Below, piece after piece: positions 1 through 10,317 of a stretch of DNA of 64,000 nucleotides. The position numbers and the translations under genes were made by a program. Each line of letters begins with the position of its first letter. The first letter of the stretch is position 1. The DNA is from Clusia tigrina. Lineage: Eukaryota > Arthropoda > Insecta > Diptera > Clusiidae. The notes under the pieces were generated by a model. It saw nothing but the letters and a program-made list of their open reading frames with translations, had not been told where the DNA came from and did no database searches. The stretch covers positions 26,320,016-26,384,015 of the forward strand of contig OV050030.1 in the NCBI GenBank assembly GCA_920105625.2. Reading direction: 5' to 3'.

Positions 1-832
1 TGACTTGATAATAAAATGATACCTTCTAATCATCGTGCCAAAAGTAACGAGTTAAACTTCATAATGTACTGACTCGCTGAAACCGCCTTTCTCTACGATT
101 GCTTCAGTGAAATTCGTTGAAAAAATGTACGGCAATGCTACAATAGTTGGTTTCATGGCGCACTTCTTAGGCGGTAGTACGGAAGAATCACTCTTCTGCT
201 TAATTGTTATTTACGTTCGTTAATTTTTTTAAGTTTTTTGGCGATCAGCTGTTTTCACCTAATTAACCAGTCAACTAATAATCTAATTTAATGAAATTGT
301 CTTGCGGCCACTTAATTGGTACTCTGGTTGGTTTACTCTTTCAAATGTTAGTTGCACTCCTTGTCGAGTACAATGTATTGTTGACACACTACGTTAAATA
401 AAATATCTACGTAATATAGGCTCGATAAATATATTTCAAATCTTGACTGGATTTCCCTTCGTGTGATCATAATGATGACAACAAACGAATTTACCAAATA
501 CCAGTTCTCCAACTTCTTTAAACTATTTTTAACAGTAATCATGGAAAATATCATTACCAACTTCCCCCTAGCGCTGTCACTTTACCTTTTTTAAATTTTA
601 AAGTTACGAACTTTATGCTGTTTGGCAAACCTGTCAGAAATATCGTTAATCGGGATTATATAAGTATATTATTCTCCTCACCGTGTGATTTTAAGACAAA
701 TTTATTTAATTTCATTTCACATAAAATACATAAAAATTTTATTTAAATACTTCAAATTTATTTTAATATTATTATTATTTTTTATTTACAAAAGAAGGAT
801 AAGAATCTATTCTTATCATACGAAATTTAGGG

Positions 833-857
833 GCACTAGCTGCCAGGGCTTTCAGCT
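833..857. repeat. Left arm of a distant inverted repeat (partner 9302-9326)
   Basis: The 25 bases starting gcactagctgccagggc match the reverse complement of 9302-9326 at 24 of 25 positions. The two arms are 8.4 kb apart and enclose the I-type element and the HARBI1-like gene. They may be ends of one old element or two independent copies of a short repeat. No matching target duplication is evident. Confidence 0.6.
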
Positions 858-1089
858 CTTATTTTAATAAATAAAATAAAATGTATATAATAAATCAATT
901 ATTTATGTGGTGTGTGTCAAATACAGTATATATCCAGTAATTTAATTCTACATAGCAACTTAAGGCGGTTTTACTCAAAAATAATATATCATTCTTGGAT
1001 TTACTTACTTTATGTGATGTCCTTTTGATTTGCTCTTCCTTACTCTCAACAAACCATATGTATGATATATATAAATATATATTCAAAAT

Positions 1090-1143
1090 GAAAAGTGAAT
1101 TGAAAATAAATACATATATACTTTTGCTTTCAATTCACTTTTC
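1090..1143. repeat. Perfect 16-bp inverted repeat
   Basis: The arm at 1090-1105 (gaaaagtgaattgaaa) is the exact reverse complement of 1128-1143, with a 22-base AT-rich loop. It lies just upstream of the I-type element insertion site. Confidence 0.75.
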
Positions 1144-1160
1144 ACTCACTGACAGCGGCT

Positions 1161-1174
1161 TATTTCGTACCAAG
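1161..1174. repeat. 5' target-site duplication of the I-type element
   Basis: The 14 bases tatttcgtaccaag occur here and again at 6592-6605, directly flanking the retrotransposon. Duplications of roughly 10-14 bp are usual for I-type elements, so this pair sets both ends of the element. Confidence 0.93.
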
Positions 1175-1366
1175 ACTCTTTACTCAGTGCTCGTATTGAA
1201 CAGTTCGGTGTATAGTTTGCGCTCTTCAATCGTTTAAGTATAGTGTTTCTTTCCCATCTCACTTCTTCCCTGTGCTTTAAAAAACAACAGCAACAACAAA
1301 ATTGTGTGTCACTGTTACTCTTTTTCTGGGTAAATATACAAAAATTAAAGAATAATTTCTAAAATC

Positions 1367-2683
1367 ATGGCTTCCTCCTCTGGAGGAAACAGATTTGAAC
1401 TGCTAGACCCAGACAGAAAAAGAAAAAAAACAAGTATAAACATCGACAACCAACATTATTTCCCCATTCTTGGTGCAAAGCCCAGTTATGGAAAAAATCT
1501 CAGCCCAAAATTCGTTGTTCTAAAGAGCAAAGTGGAAACCAAACCTTTAAAAAGTTTTAATATCTTTCTTGTAACCAAAGCTCTTGAAGGAATATGTTCT
1601 GAAAGTGTCCAAGAAATCACATTTACTAGAGACGGCAATTTATTGATTCTCACAAAAAATGAGAAGCAAACAAATAGATTCTTAAAAGCAACAAATTTAG
1701 GTGGAATATGTCCGATAGTAGCAAGTTTACACCCGACACTAAACACAGTAAAAGGAGTTGTGTTTGCTCCACCACTACGAGACTTGTCCGAAACTGAAAT
1801 TCTTGACGGACTAAATAATCAAGATGTGGTAGAGTGCCAAAAAATTAAAAAATTTATTGATGGTAAAACTGTGAATACCTCTCTTCACATTATATCATTC
1901 AATAAATACGAACTCCCAAAAGAGGTAAATATAGGGTTTCTCAAATATAAAGTAGAAGCATACATTCAAGCTCCTCTGCAATGCAAAAATTGTCTAAAGT
2001 TGGGACACACCAAAAAATATTGCAAAAGTGAAGCAAAGTGTGAAGTCTGCGCGTCTGCAATTCATGACCCAACACCATGCATCAAGGTCGAATGCATAAA
2101 CTGCAAACATGCTCACAGAGCAAATAACAGAAACTGCCCAAGCATCAAGCAAAGGCAAGAAATTTTAAAAATAAAAACAACAACAAAATGCACATATCAA
2201 AATGCCGCACAAACTGTTAATGCAAAACCACAGAATTACGAAATTCCAGTTGAAACACTAGAAAAAGCGATTGAAGAAAGATGTAAACGTCTCTCTTTCC
2301 AAAAACCTCTCTCTTCCACAATTTCAAATTCAGCAAAGGCTGAATCCCCCCTACCCACAACTTCACAAACAATAACAAATTTTAACAAGAAACCAATCTC
2401 TACTCTCCCAACTCCACTCAATACAAACAACTTTCAATCATTCAATACAATAGCAAAACACAGTAATCAGTCAACTTTAGATCAAACACTCACACATAAC
2501 CAAAAGAAAAACACATATTCAACTACCACCAAAACTATATCAAACCCAATATTAAAACCAGCACTTATTAAATACGATAAAATTCAAACACATGTAAGCG
2601 ATTCAGATTCACCTAGCTCGCCCCATAATTCAATTTTATCTGGAAGCACTAGCCCCTCGTCTAGTGACAGAGAGATGAATTGA
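1367..2683 (+). CDS. ORF1 (gag-like) protein of the I-type retrotransposon
   Basis: This ORF encodes 438 residues and would form the nucleic-acid-binding component of the retrotransposon RNP. The N-terminal half is basic. Three CCHC zinc knuckles follow at about residues 206-260: CKNCLKLGHTKKYC, CEVCASAIHDPTPC and CINCKHAHRANNRNC. A low-complexity Ser/Thr/Asn/Pro-rich C-terminus completes the protein. The I factor ORF1 is of similar length and also carries three knuckles. The start at 1367 is the first ATG in frame downstream of the element's 5' end. It ends 54 bases before ORF2, so ORF2 probably needs reinitiation or a similar mechanism. There is no frameshift or internal stop. Confidence 0.93.
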   Translation: MASSSGGNRFELLDPDRKRKKTSINIDNQHYFPILGAKPSYGKNLSPKFVVLKSKVETKPLKSFNIFLVTKALEGICSESVQEITFTRDGNLLILTKNEKQTNRFLKATNLGGICPIVASLHPTLNTVKGVVFAPPLRDLSETEILDGLNNQDVVECQKIKKFIDGKTVNTSLHIISFNKYELPKEVNIGFLKYKVEAYIQAPLQCKNCLKLGHTKKYCKSEAKCEVCASAIHDPTPCIKVECINCKHAHRANNRNCPSIKQRQEILKIKTTTKCTYQNAAQTVNAKPQNYEIPVETLEKAIEERCKRLSFQKPLSSTISNSAKAESPLPTTSQTITNFNKKPISTLPTPLNTNNFQSFNTIAKHSNQSTLDQTLTHNQKKNTYSTTTKTISNPILKPALIKYDKIQTHVSDSDSPSSPHNSILSGSTSPSSSDREMN

Positions 2684-2737
2684 TGCTTTTATTTTTATTA
2701 GATTAATAATAATATTAAGCAATAATCTCTGATTGTT

Positions 2738-5700
2738 ATGGTCCTAAAAATTCTGCAATGGAATTTAAACGGCTACTATAATAACTTACATGAGCTCCAA
2801 ATACTAATTAATCAACATTCACCACACATTATAGCCATACAAGAAACTCACCTCACAACCACACAAATAAACCTAAACGGATACAACAGTATTATAACTA
2901 ACACTACCACACCATGTAATGCCAAAGGAGGTACAGCTATATTCATAAAAAAATGCATAGATTACACACCAATTAGCATCACCTCCAATCTTTGCACAAC
3001 AATCATTGAAATACAAACAGAAATTAAATTAACAATAATCTCAATTTATTTGCCACCAAACATAACAACGTCATGCAGTGATATTTTACACCTTGTTAAC
3101 AATATTTCCTCTCCACTTATCCTCTTAGGCGACTTTAATGCACACAATACCATCTGGGGGTCCAATAAAACAAACTCCAGAGGTAAAGAAATTGAACAAT
3201 TCATGCACCACACTAATTTAACACTTTTAAACAACGGCTCACCAACCCATCTATCTACCCATTCCACTTTCACTAATATTGACCTCTCATTTTGTTCTGC
3301 AAATTTACTCCCTTTAATTTCATGGCATATTGAACCACAACTATATGGCAGCGACCATTTTCCGATTATCTTGTCCATGACAAATAACCATACTAGAACA
3401 ATCAATAGAAACTCTAATTATAAATATATAATGGATAAAGCTGATTGGAGTAGATTCCAAAAACTTGTCAGTAAAAAAACCGTGGAAATAACTGGCAATA
3501 TAAATAAAGATGCTGCTCGCTTTCAAAAATTTATCATCGCTTCTGCTAACGAATCTATCCCCAAAACATTAGGTAAAACTCTACATAAATATTCCTACTG
3601 GTGGAACGATGAATTGTCTAAACTTCAAAAAGCTAAACAAAATAGATGGACAATTTTTAAAAATAATCTAACACAAGAAAATAGGTTACTTTACAGAAAA
3701 TCGAATGCGAAATTTAAATTTGAATCTAAGAGAGCAAAAAGGAAATCATTTCAAGACTTCACATCTACCATCAATCCAAATACTCCTACTCAAATTCTGT
3801 GGAAAAATGTACACCGACTTTATGGAAATGAAAGTTATCGAAAACTGAGCACCCTCGTTCTACCTAATGGTACCGTTTTAAATGAACCAATCGACATTGC
3901 CAACCATTTTGCAAAATTGTGGTCCGAATATTCAAATGATTCCAATTTTACTAATGAATTCCAAACACTTAAAAATAACACAAATTTCAACACCATATCA
4001 TACACAATAGATACAATAACAAAATCAATAGAAAACGAAATAACACTGATTGAGATCAACGCAGCTTTATCATCAGCAAAAGGTACTACACCAGGCTATG
4101 ATAAAGTCTCTTACCAGATGCTAAAAAACCTACCTATCTCTGGCAAACACAACCTTCTCAACATCTACAACCACATTTTCAATAACAGCATTATTCCTCA
4201 AATTTGGAAAACAGCAACTGTTATACCACTTCCAAAACCCAATAAAAAAGGAAACTCATTTGAAGGATACAGACCTATTTCCCTAGTTTCCTGCATATCA
4301 AAGATATTGGAAAAAATCATTTCAAAACGCCTCAATTGGTTTCTTACGAGGAAAAAGCTCATAAATCCAAAACAAGTAGCATTTAAACCACTAAAAGGAA
4401 CAATTGACGCCTTTCTATACATAGACTATCTAATCGCTAATTCAATCTCATCAAAAAAACATTTTTCGGTAATATCGATCGATTTTGAAAAAGCCTTCGA
4501 TAGAATTGGTAAGCATGTTATAATATCTCAATTAAAAGAATGGAAAGTAGGAGAAAAAATTATAAAATATATTGATGCTTTTCTATCGAACAGGAAAATA
4601 AGAGTTAAAGTGGACGGAAATCACTCACTAATATGGCCACTTCAAAATGGTATTCCACAAGGTTCACCATTATCAGTTACCCTTTTCCTTGTTGCATTTG
4701 AAAAATTAAATAAAATAATAAATCGTAACCATTTTTTCAACCACACAATCTACGCAGATGACTTATATATCACAGCCAAATTTGATTCCTTTTCCATACT
4801 CCAAAATAAAATCAATATTCTTTTTGCAGACATAAATACCTGGCTACAAAAATCAGGGTCTAAAATATCGTTTGAAAAATCTAAAATACTCCATGTGTGC
4901 CGTAAAAGAAACTGTGATCCTGTTAATATTTTAATTCAAAACAAAACAATAGAAAATGTAAATAATCTCCGTATACTTGGTATTATATTTAACAATAGAT
5001 ATAGATGGTCTTCACATATTGATTATTTAAAAGTTTCTCTCAACAATAGATTAAATTTAATTAAATGTATAAGCAGTTACAATAGCCAAGCACACCCAAA
5101 TTGCAACATAAACGTACTAAAAGCTGTATTATTGTCGAAAATAGACTACGCACTACCTACATTTGGAAACGCACCACAATCACAACTGAGGAAAATAAAT
5201 TCAATTTATAATGCAGCTGCCCGTTACTGTCTGGGTGCATTTCGGACCACACCAATGACCAACATACTGACAGAAGCCGGACTACTAACATTAACTGATA
5301 GAATGGCGTTGCTCACTTCACGGCTGATCCCAAAAATAATTTTGCCAGCAGAAAATCCAATGATTGAAAATATATCCAACCAAGCAAAAAGAAAAATAAT
5401 ACGTCAGCCCTCTACTATGCATAGAATAATATCCTCAGCAAAACTCATTGGAATCAGTATAAAAAGCCACAAAAAATACAACACGAAACATCCACCATGG
5501 CTACTAAAAAAAGAAAGTGTAATTTGTGATTTATTCGCTCTCTCAAAAAGTACAACCACTGCCACCATATACCATCAAAACTACAAAGAAATTCAAAATT
5601 CTTGGCTAAAATGTGGATGGAAATTCATGTATACTGACGGCTCCAAGAAAACAAACGGTTCCGGATTTGCTGTGATAAATGCTAACATGGAAGTACTCCA

Positions 5701-6427
5701 AGTATCCCAATTACCTGCATACTCCTCAATATTTACAGCCGAAGCCGAAGCAATATATACAGCTTTAAAATATTGCAAAATACAAAAAGGAAAGTATATT
5801 ATATGCTCCGATTCACAGTCGGTTATCAAAGCTGTTCAAAACCCATCACACGGAGACGAAACAATATGCAAAATTCGTGATATTTTAATCACACTTCCCC
5901 ATAAAACAAAAATAATGTGGATACCGGGACACGCTGGAATTATTGGAAATACCCTGGCCGACGCAGCCGCAAAATATGCTACAATTGCACCACTTTTAAT
6001 TCATCCCACATACAGCAGAAGCGACTTAAAAAACCAAATAAATGCATACCATTCTATCCAACGAAAACAAAACTGGACTCAATACTCGCACAATTATAAA
6101 CTAATTAACCCAGACGGGAATGCATCCAGATACCCAAGTAACATATCCAAATTGAACTTACGAAAATACATAAGGATCCGTCTTGGGCACATATTGATCA
6201 CACATAAATATTTATTTGAAGGAACATTACCACCAACTTGCCCACTTTGCAACTCCCACACACTAACAATAGTCCATCTCATCAACAGCTGCCCGACTGT
6301 GGTTCAAAAACAACTACATTTTTTTAAACAAATCATGTTACCACATGCATTACAAAATATATCCACAGAAAACATAAAAGACGTAACTTCACTGCTCCAC
6401 CTCTGTCAGATTTACTTTGACATATAA
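2738..6427 (+). CDS. ORF2 polyprotein: endonuclease, reverse transcriptase, RNase H
   Basis: An intact 1229-residue ORF2. The N-terminal apurinic-type endonuclease occupies about residues 1-225 (QWNLNG, QETHL near 36, LGDFNAHNTIWGS near 130, GSDHFPI near 204). Reverse transcriptase spans about 470-760 (EGYRPISLVSCISKILEK, IDFEKAFD near 582, GIPQGSPLS, catalytic YADD near 672, LRILGIIF). RNase H spans about 960-1085 (YTDGSK near 965, AEAEAIYTAL, ICSDSQSVIKA, WIPGHAGIIGN near 1060). A C-terminal CPLC...H...C finger lies near 1167. RNase H after the RT places it in the I clade rather than the jockey clade. All catalytic motifs visible to me are intact, so the protein could be functional. It would nick the target and copy the element RNA into chromosomal DNA. 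Confidence 0.95.
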   Translation: MVLKILQWNLNGYYNNLHELQILINQHSPHIIAIQETHLTTTQINLNGYNSIITNTTTPCNAKGGTAIFIKKCIDYTPISITSNLCTTIIEIQTEIKLTIISIYLPPNITTSCSDILHLVNNISSPLILLGDFNAHNTIWGSNKTNSRGKEIEQFMHHTNLTLLNNGSPTHLSTHSTFTNIDLSFCSANLLPLISWHIEPQLYGSDHFPIILSMTNNHTRTINRNSNYKYIMDKADWSRFQKLVSKKTVEITGNINKDAARFQKFIIASANESIPKTLGKTLHKYSYWWNDELSKLQKAKQNRWTIFKNNLTQENRLLYRKSNAKFKFESKRAKRKSFQDFTSTINPNTPTQILWKNVHRLYGNESYRKLSTLVLPNGTVLNEPIDIANHFAKLWSEYSNDSNFTNEFQTLKNNTNFNTISYTIDTITKSIENEITLIEINAALSSAKGTTPGYDKVSYQMLKNLPISGKHNLLNIYNHIFNNSIIPQIWKTATVIPLPKPNKKGNSFEGYRPISLVSCISKILEKIISKRLNWFLTRKKLINPKQVAFKPLKGTIDAFLYIDYLIANSISSKKHFSVISIDFEKAFDRIGKHVIISQLKEWKVGEKIIKYIDAFLSNRKIRVKVDGNHSLIWPLQNGIPQGSPLSVTLFLVAFEKLNKIINRNHFFNHTIYADDLYITAKFDSFSILQNKINILFADINTWLQKSGSKISFEKSKILHVCRKRNCDPVNILIQNKTIENVNNLRILGIIFNNRYRWSSHIDYLKVSLNNRLNLIKCISSYNSQAHPNCNINVLKAVLLSKIDYALPTFGNAPQSQLRKINSIYNAAARYCLGAFRTTPMTNILTEAGLLTLTDRMALLTSRLIPKIILPAENPMIENISNQAKRKIIRQPSTMHRIISSAKLIGISIKSHKKYNTKHPPWLLKKESVICDLFALSKSTTTATIYHQNYKEIQNSWLKCGWKFMYTDGSKKTNGSGFAVINANMEVLQVSQLPAYSSIFTAEAEAIYTALKYCKIQKGKYIICSDSQSVIKAVQNPSHGDETICKIRDILITLPHKTKIMWIPGHAGIIGNTLADAAAKYATIAPLLIHPTYSRSDLKNQINAYHSIQRKQNWTQYSHNYKLINPDGNASRYPSNISKLNLRKYIRIRLGHILITHKYLFEGTLPPTCPLCNSHTLTIVHLINSCPTVVQKQLHFFKQIMLPHALQNISTENIKDVTSLLHLCQIYFDI

Positions 6428-6591
6428 ATATAAAATATATATGTATATACTTTTATTAGTTTAATACTAGTTAATTTTATTAATAGTTAGGCCGAAGACC
6501 TTAGTTGTTAGTTGCCTAGGTAATAAGTTTAGCATTAAATTTATTTGTGTATAAACTTTTTTAAAAATAAAAAATAAAAAAAATAAATAAA

Positions 6592-6605
6592 TATTTCGTA
6601 CCAAG
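6592..6605. repeat. 3' target-site duplication of the I-type element
   Basis: An exact copy of 1161-1174 directly after the A-rich tail. Confidence 0.93.
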
Positions 6606-6611
6606 CACAAA

Positions 6612-7217
6612 TCACATCATAACACCACAGATGGTGCATATAACAATTAAGAGCAAGGATGATAGAATTGAGAGAGTTGGTGCGCCTTGCTGTCAAAACA
6701 ATTCGCTAATGTGTTCCTGAGTCGTGAAACTAAATTTTATATCGGCTTACAAATTTTTTTGGCGGCTGAGATTTTCATAAAATTCAATCAGCTTTTTAAA
6801 TTATGGGTAAATACTTATTTTATTATGAACCGAAAGCGGTGAGACACAAACATAGGTCATTAAAAATTAATTGAAATTTGGTATTATTTGCTTTTTGAAT
6901 ACAGCAGCAAGAGCGATAGGTTTTTCTGTCGGCTCCGGTTGTTGTAATCAGAAGATTTTTACAAAAAGGCGCACGAGTGAATACAATAAAACAGAATGTG
7001 TGAGCGAATTTCAAAAATCTGCATTGCCACTTTGTACGCGCCTTGAATCCGCTTTAAAGCAGAAATTCACACAATGCGATCTTCTGCTGAATGCGACCAT
7101 TGTAACTGTGCTTTTGTTCATTTATTTCGATTTGAGTTTATTTTGTGCTGCGAAAAGTATTTAAATTGTTTATAATTTCAATTTAGTGAAACAAAGTAGT
7201 TAAAATTAAATGTTAAG
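6612..7217 (+). mobile_element. 5' end and leader of the Harbinger-like element
   Basis: From about 6612 the sequence begins with a terminal-repeat-like stretch (cacagatggtgcatat core, 6626-6641). It then runs to the HARBI1-like start codon at 7218. About 430 bases of it (roughly 6612-7045) align, inverted, with 35570-36100, including the ggctccggttgttgtaatca block near 6930-6949. Homology stops at the presumed terminus in both copies. A partner terminus downstream of 8620 was not found, so the full element cannot be delimited. Confidence 0.6.
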
Positions 7218-8620
7218 ATGGACAAACAGAGAATTGCTACGGCCAGTGCCGTTCTTGCTATAGTAGCAACCGTAGCGGCCTTAAGGAAGCGCAAAGAGAG
7301 AGCAAGGATCTCAAGAAGGTGGTGGGTCCGACCTGACTTAACAGTCAGGGATTCCAATGGATTTTACGCTTCTGTCCGTGAAAAGTTGATAGAAGGGGAC
7401 CCTGTATGGTTTAAAAATTTCATTCCAATGTCTGTTCAAGATTTTGATTTTTTAGTGGAGCGTCTCACTCCGTATATTCACAAAAAGGATACGCAATTTA
7501 GAAAAGCAATATCGGTGGGTGAGAGATTGGCGGTAACTTTGCGGTATCTTGCAACCGGCGAATGCTTTTCCAGTTTGATGGAAGTTTTCCGATTGGGCAA
7601 ATCAACTATTTGGACCATTGTCCATGGGACTTGTGCAGCTATTTGCGATGCACTGAGAGATGAGTTTTTGAAGGTGTGTCTTAACTGAAATTGTGCACTC
7701 AAGCAATGTTGTTGGTGAACCTATTCTATTTGCATATTCCTAGGTACCCAGTTCACCCGCGGAATGGGCAGCAATTGCGGACAAATTTGGAGAACGTTCA
7801 AATTTCCCAAATTGCTGTGGGGCTTTGGATGGAAAGTACATCATGTTCCAAACGTCGAATAACAATAGTGTTGATGACTTCGACAAACTTGATAGTTTTG
7901 TGCTGCTGGCGTTAGCGGATGCTGAACATAAATTTACATACGTAGACGTAGGAGCACACACCTGTGGATCTGACGAAATTTTCGCCAAGTGAGACATTCT
8001 TTTCCCGTTTATGGAAGCTTATATTTTTCTACGAATTTTGTCTTTTCAGATTTCCGCTTTCTGATGAGCTTGCAAAAAATGATTTAGGATTTCCTCCTCC
8101 AATGCCGCTGCCTAGGGGAGATAATCCTATGCCGTTTGTTATTGTAGCTGACGAGCCATTCCCCATGGAAACGTACTTAATGACTCCGTACATATATCGC
8201 CAGCAAGACATGTCCCACTACGTTTTCAACTATCGACTGTCAATTGCGAAGCGAGTAATAGAAAATGTGTTTGGAATTTGTGCGGCACGATTTAAAATCC
8301 TCCAAAAACCAATTGATGTCACACCGGAAAAAGCGAAAAACATAGTTTTAGCGATTTGTGTGCTTCACAACGTTCTGATTACACGCAAGTCTTCCAACTA
8401 CGCTAAAAGTGAAGATTTCGATACCGAAGTCAATGGCGAATTGACACTTGGCAATTGGCGTACCGAAGTTGGAGAAAACGGAGGACTTCCTTCATTACAG
8501 CCCAACGCCGCCGATTTGAAGCCATCGGAAAGTGCTATTAATGTGCGCACAAAATTCACAGAGTATTTCATGACACCTCCAGGAGAATTACCTTGGAATT
8601 TGAAACAATTCTCCGTTTGA
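7218..8620 (+). CDS. HARBI1-like DDE transposase/nuclease (3 exons)
   Basis: The exons are inferred as 7218-7673, 7744-7988 and 8050-8620, joined by two short introns (70 and 61 bp) with GT/AG borders and consistent phase. They give 423 residues. The protein has the N-terminal helical region of the PIF/Harbinger family (RYLATGECFSSLMEVFRLGKSTI) and then the DDE_4 nuclease fold. The acidic triad appears intact: Asp181 in GALDGK, Asp268 in VADEPFP and Glu305 in VIENVFG. The family cuts and moves Harbinger-type transposons, often with a partner Myb/MADF-type DNA-binding protein; some members are domesticated host genes. No partner ORF is visible beside it. AATAAA at 8781 may serve as its poly(A) signal. 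No stop or frameshift occurs in the spliced frame. Whether it is still a transposase or a host gene is open. Confidence 0.85.
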
Positions 8621-9949
8621 AGTGTTATCTACTGTTTCCGACAGTTAAAGAACTGTTACTTTCCAAAAACTCAAGGGTTTGTAACAATGATTAAGTATTT
8701 AATTCAATTGTACTGAAAAGTTATTTATTATGTTTAAAAATGTTTGGCTACGAATATGTTTGTTATTACAAAATAATTTTAATAAAAAGTTGTTTAAATG
8801 AATTAGCACAAAAAATTAATTTATAAGAAATTTGTAGTTTATCATATTTATAGTAGCATTTGCTATAAGCGGGATAGGTGAATCCCTTTGGTTTGGTGAT
8901 TAATAACACCCTTTTTAGAACTGTTTATGAGGTGTTTGTTAGTTCAAGGCCTATAGTACTGCATAATTAAATATACTCACTACTATATTTGTGGAATATG
9001 AAAAAAATCGAGAGTATGTTTGGAGTAAATCTGCAAAATTTTAAATAATATATAAAGTATCCCCGCGTTTTTGGAGTGTCCTTATGCCTAAGATTATGCA
9101 TTCCAGATAAAAAATTATACGTTTTCTACATGCAAAAGATTATACGATTAATTTTACTAAGCTATTATCACAAGCTCGTAATGCTTTTATGTATTTTTAT
9201 ATTTATTTATGTATTAAAATGAAATACAATTAAAAATAATTATTACATGTGTAAGTATATGAAAAAATAATAGCAAATGTGACATTTAAGTAGTATAAGC
9301 CAGCTGAAGGCCCTGGCAGCTAGTGCTACACCACCTCAAACCCCCAGCCCACATTGCAAAAAAATTAATTAAGTTTCTGTTTTCCAATTATTAAAGTAAG
9401 TAAATGAATTTTATTTCAAATGGAACTAAACAAAGTTATTTAGTTTACCAACACTGGTTTTAGCGCGCAACATTTTGTAGAGTTTCTCACGTCTAAATAG
9501 TGTTGCCAGTTTTTTCAATTGTTGATTCTATTTAGGAACATTTAATTTCCTATTTGGAAACATTTTATAGAAGAATACTTGATATAATATAATTATTTAA
9601 TGCTAAGGAAAAGTACAATTTTGAAATAAAATTGTTGCGCAATCTTTAATTTATCGATTGTATGCCGATAATACCCTATATTTCCTAATATTTCAATCAT
9701 TTTTACAGTCTCTAATCCTCATTCTTTATCATTAGCCAAATTGGTGTATAACCCTTCAGTTTTATTCTCACTTTGGCAATCGAAGACAAGTAAATGGATT
9801 TCGCCATTAATATTTGCACAGAAATCGCAGGTAGGAAAGCAGCAGGAAAAGCGAATTGGAACTCAGTATTAATAAATTAATTAAATATGTTTGGAACAAA
9901 TTTTCTCTCGTGCCTTTTAGTTCAGTTTGAATAGATTATTAAGTATTAC
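8621..9949. other. Non-coding stretch after the HARBI1-like gene
   Basis: An AT-rich 1.3-kb stretch without credible ORFs. It contains a poly(A) signal (8781-8786) and the right arm of the distant inverted repeat (9302-9326). I looked for the missing right terminus of the Harbinger-like element here and did not find a clear one. Confidence 0.5.
9302..9326. repeat. Right arm of the distant inverted repeat (partner 833-857)
   Basis: The reverse complement of 833-857, with one mismatch in 25. Confidence 0.6.
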
Positions 9950-10147
9950 CAGAGAATACAGAGAAATGACTCTTGTTTTGCGCACACTAACACATGTGCA
10001 AAACTGTAGTAGTGTGACAGTTTTCTTCAGAATTCTGGTTAACCAATGATAAACTAACCTATCCATATAGGCAACCAATGATAAACAAAGACAGTTTTTT
10101 AACGTCAGAAAATTTGACGTTTAAGTGTCCCGTCTCTATGGTCTCTG
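9950..10147. mobile_element. hAT-type MITE, copy 1 (198 bp)
   Basis: It begins cagagaatacagaga and ends in the inverted form gtctctg. The flanks gtattac at 9943-9949 and 10148-10154 match, consistent with an 8-bp hAT target duplication with one mutated base. It is strongly similar along its length to 11421-11617, including shared blocks around tgcgca, acatgtgcaaaactgta and cttcagaattctggtta. It has no coding capacity. Confidence 0.8.
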
Positions 10148-10309
10148 GTATTACTTGCTAGTCCGTGATTTTACCTTAGTCTTTAAAAAATTCCGATCTT
10201 TCTGTCAAACTTTGTTTAAAAATACAATAAATATCGATTAAAAAAATTCAAGAAATATTGTGCAATGGGTAGCTTTTTTCTGGAGGGAGGAGAAATCTTC
10301 AAAAAGGCA

Positions 10310-10317
10310 CGACGGGG
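10310..10317. repeat. Left 8-bp target duplication of the P-like element
   Basis: The sequence cgacgggg is repeated exactly at 10762-10769. Confidence 0.85.

Larger units (their letters stand above)
1..1160. other. Non-coding flank, no gene seen
   Basis: AT-rich sequence with only short open frames of low-complexity composition. It contains two small palindromes (798-817 and 1090-1143) and one arm of an inverted repeat (833-857). No recognisable gene or RNA was found. Confidence 0.6.
1175..6591 (+). mobile_element. Full-length I-type non-LTR retrotransposon
   Basis: A 5417-bp element with a short 5' UTR, two intact non-overlapping ORFs (1367-2683 and 2738-6427), a 3' UTR of about 160 bp and an A-rich tail of taaa/taa units. 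It is bracketed by an exact 14-bp target duplication. The size, two-ORF plan, C-terminal RNase H and TAA-like tail match the I factor group of flies, whose D. melanogaster member is about 5.4 kb. No LTRs are present. Intact frames and identical target duplications suggest a recent insertion. An older decayed relative lies at 38203-38935. Confidence 0.95.

Noticed and set aside
3046..3405. Minus-strand ORFs inside the I-type element
   Set aside because: Shadows of ORF2 on the opposite strand.
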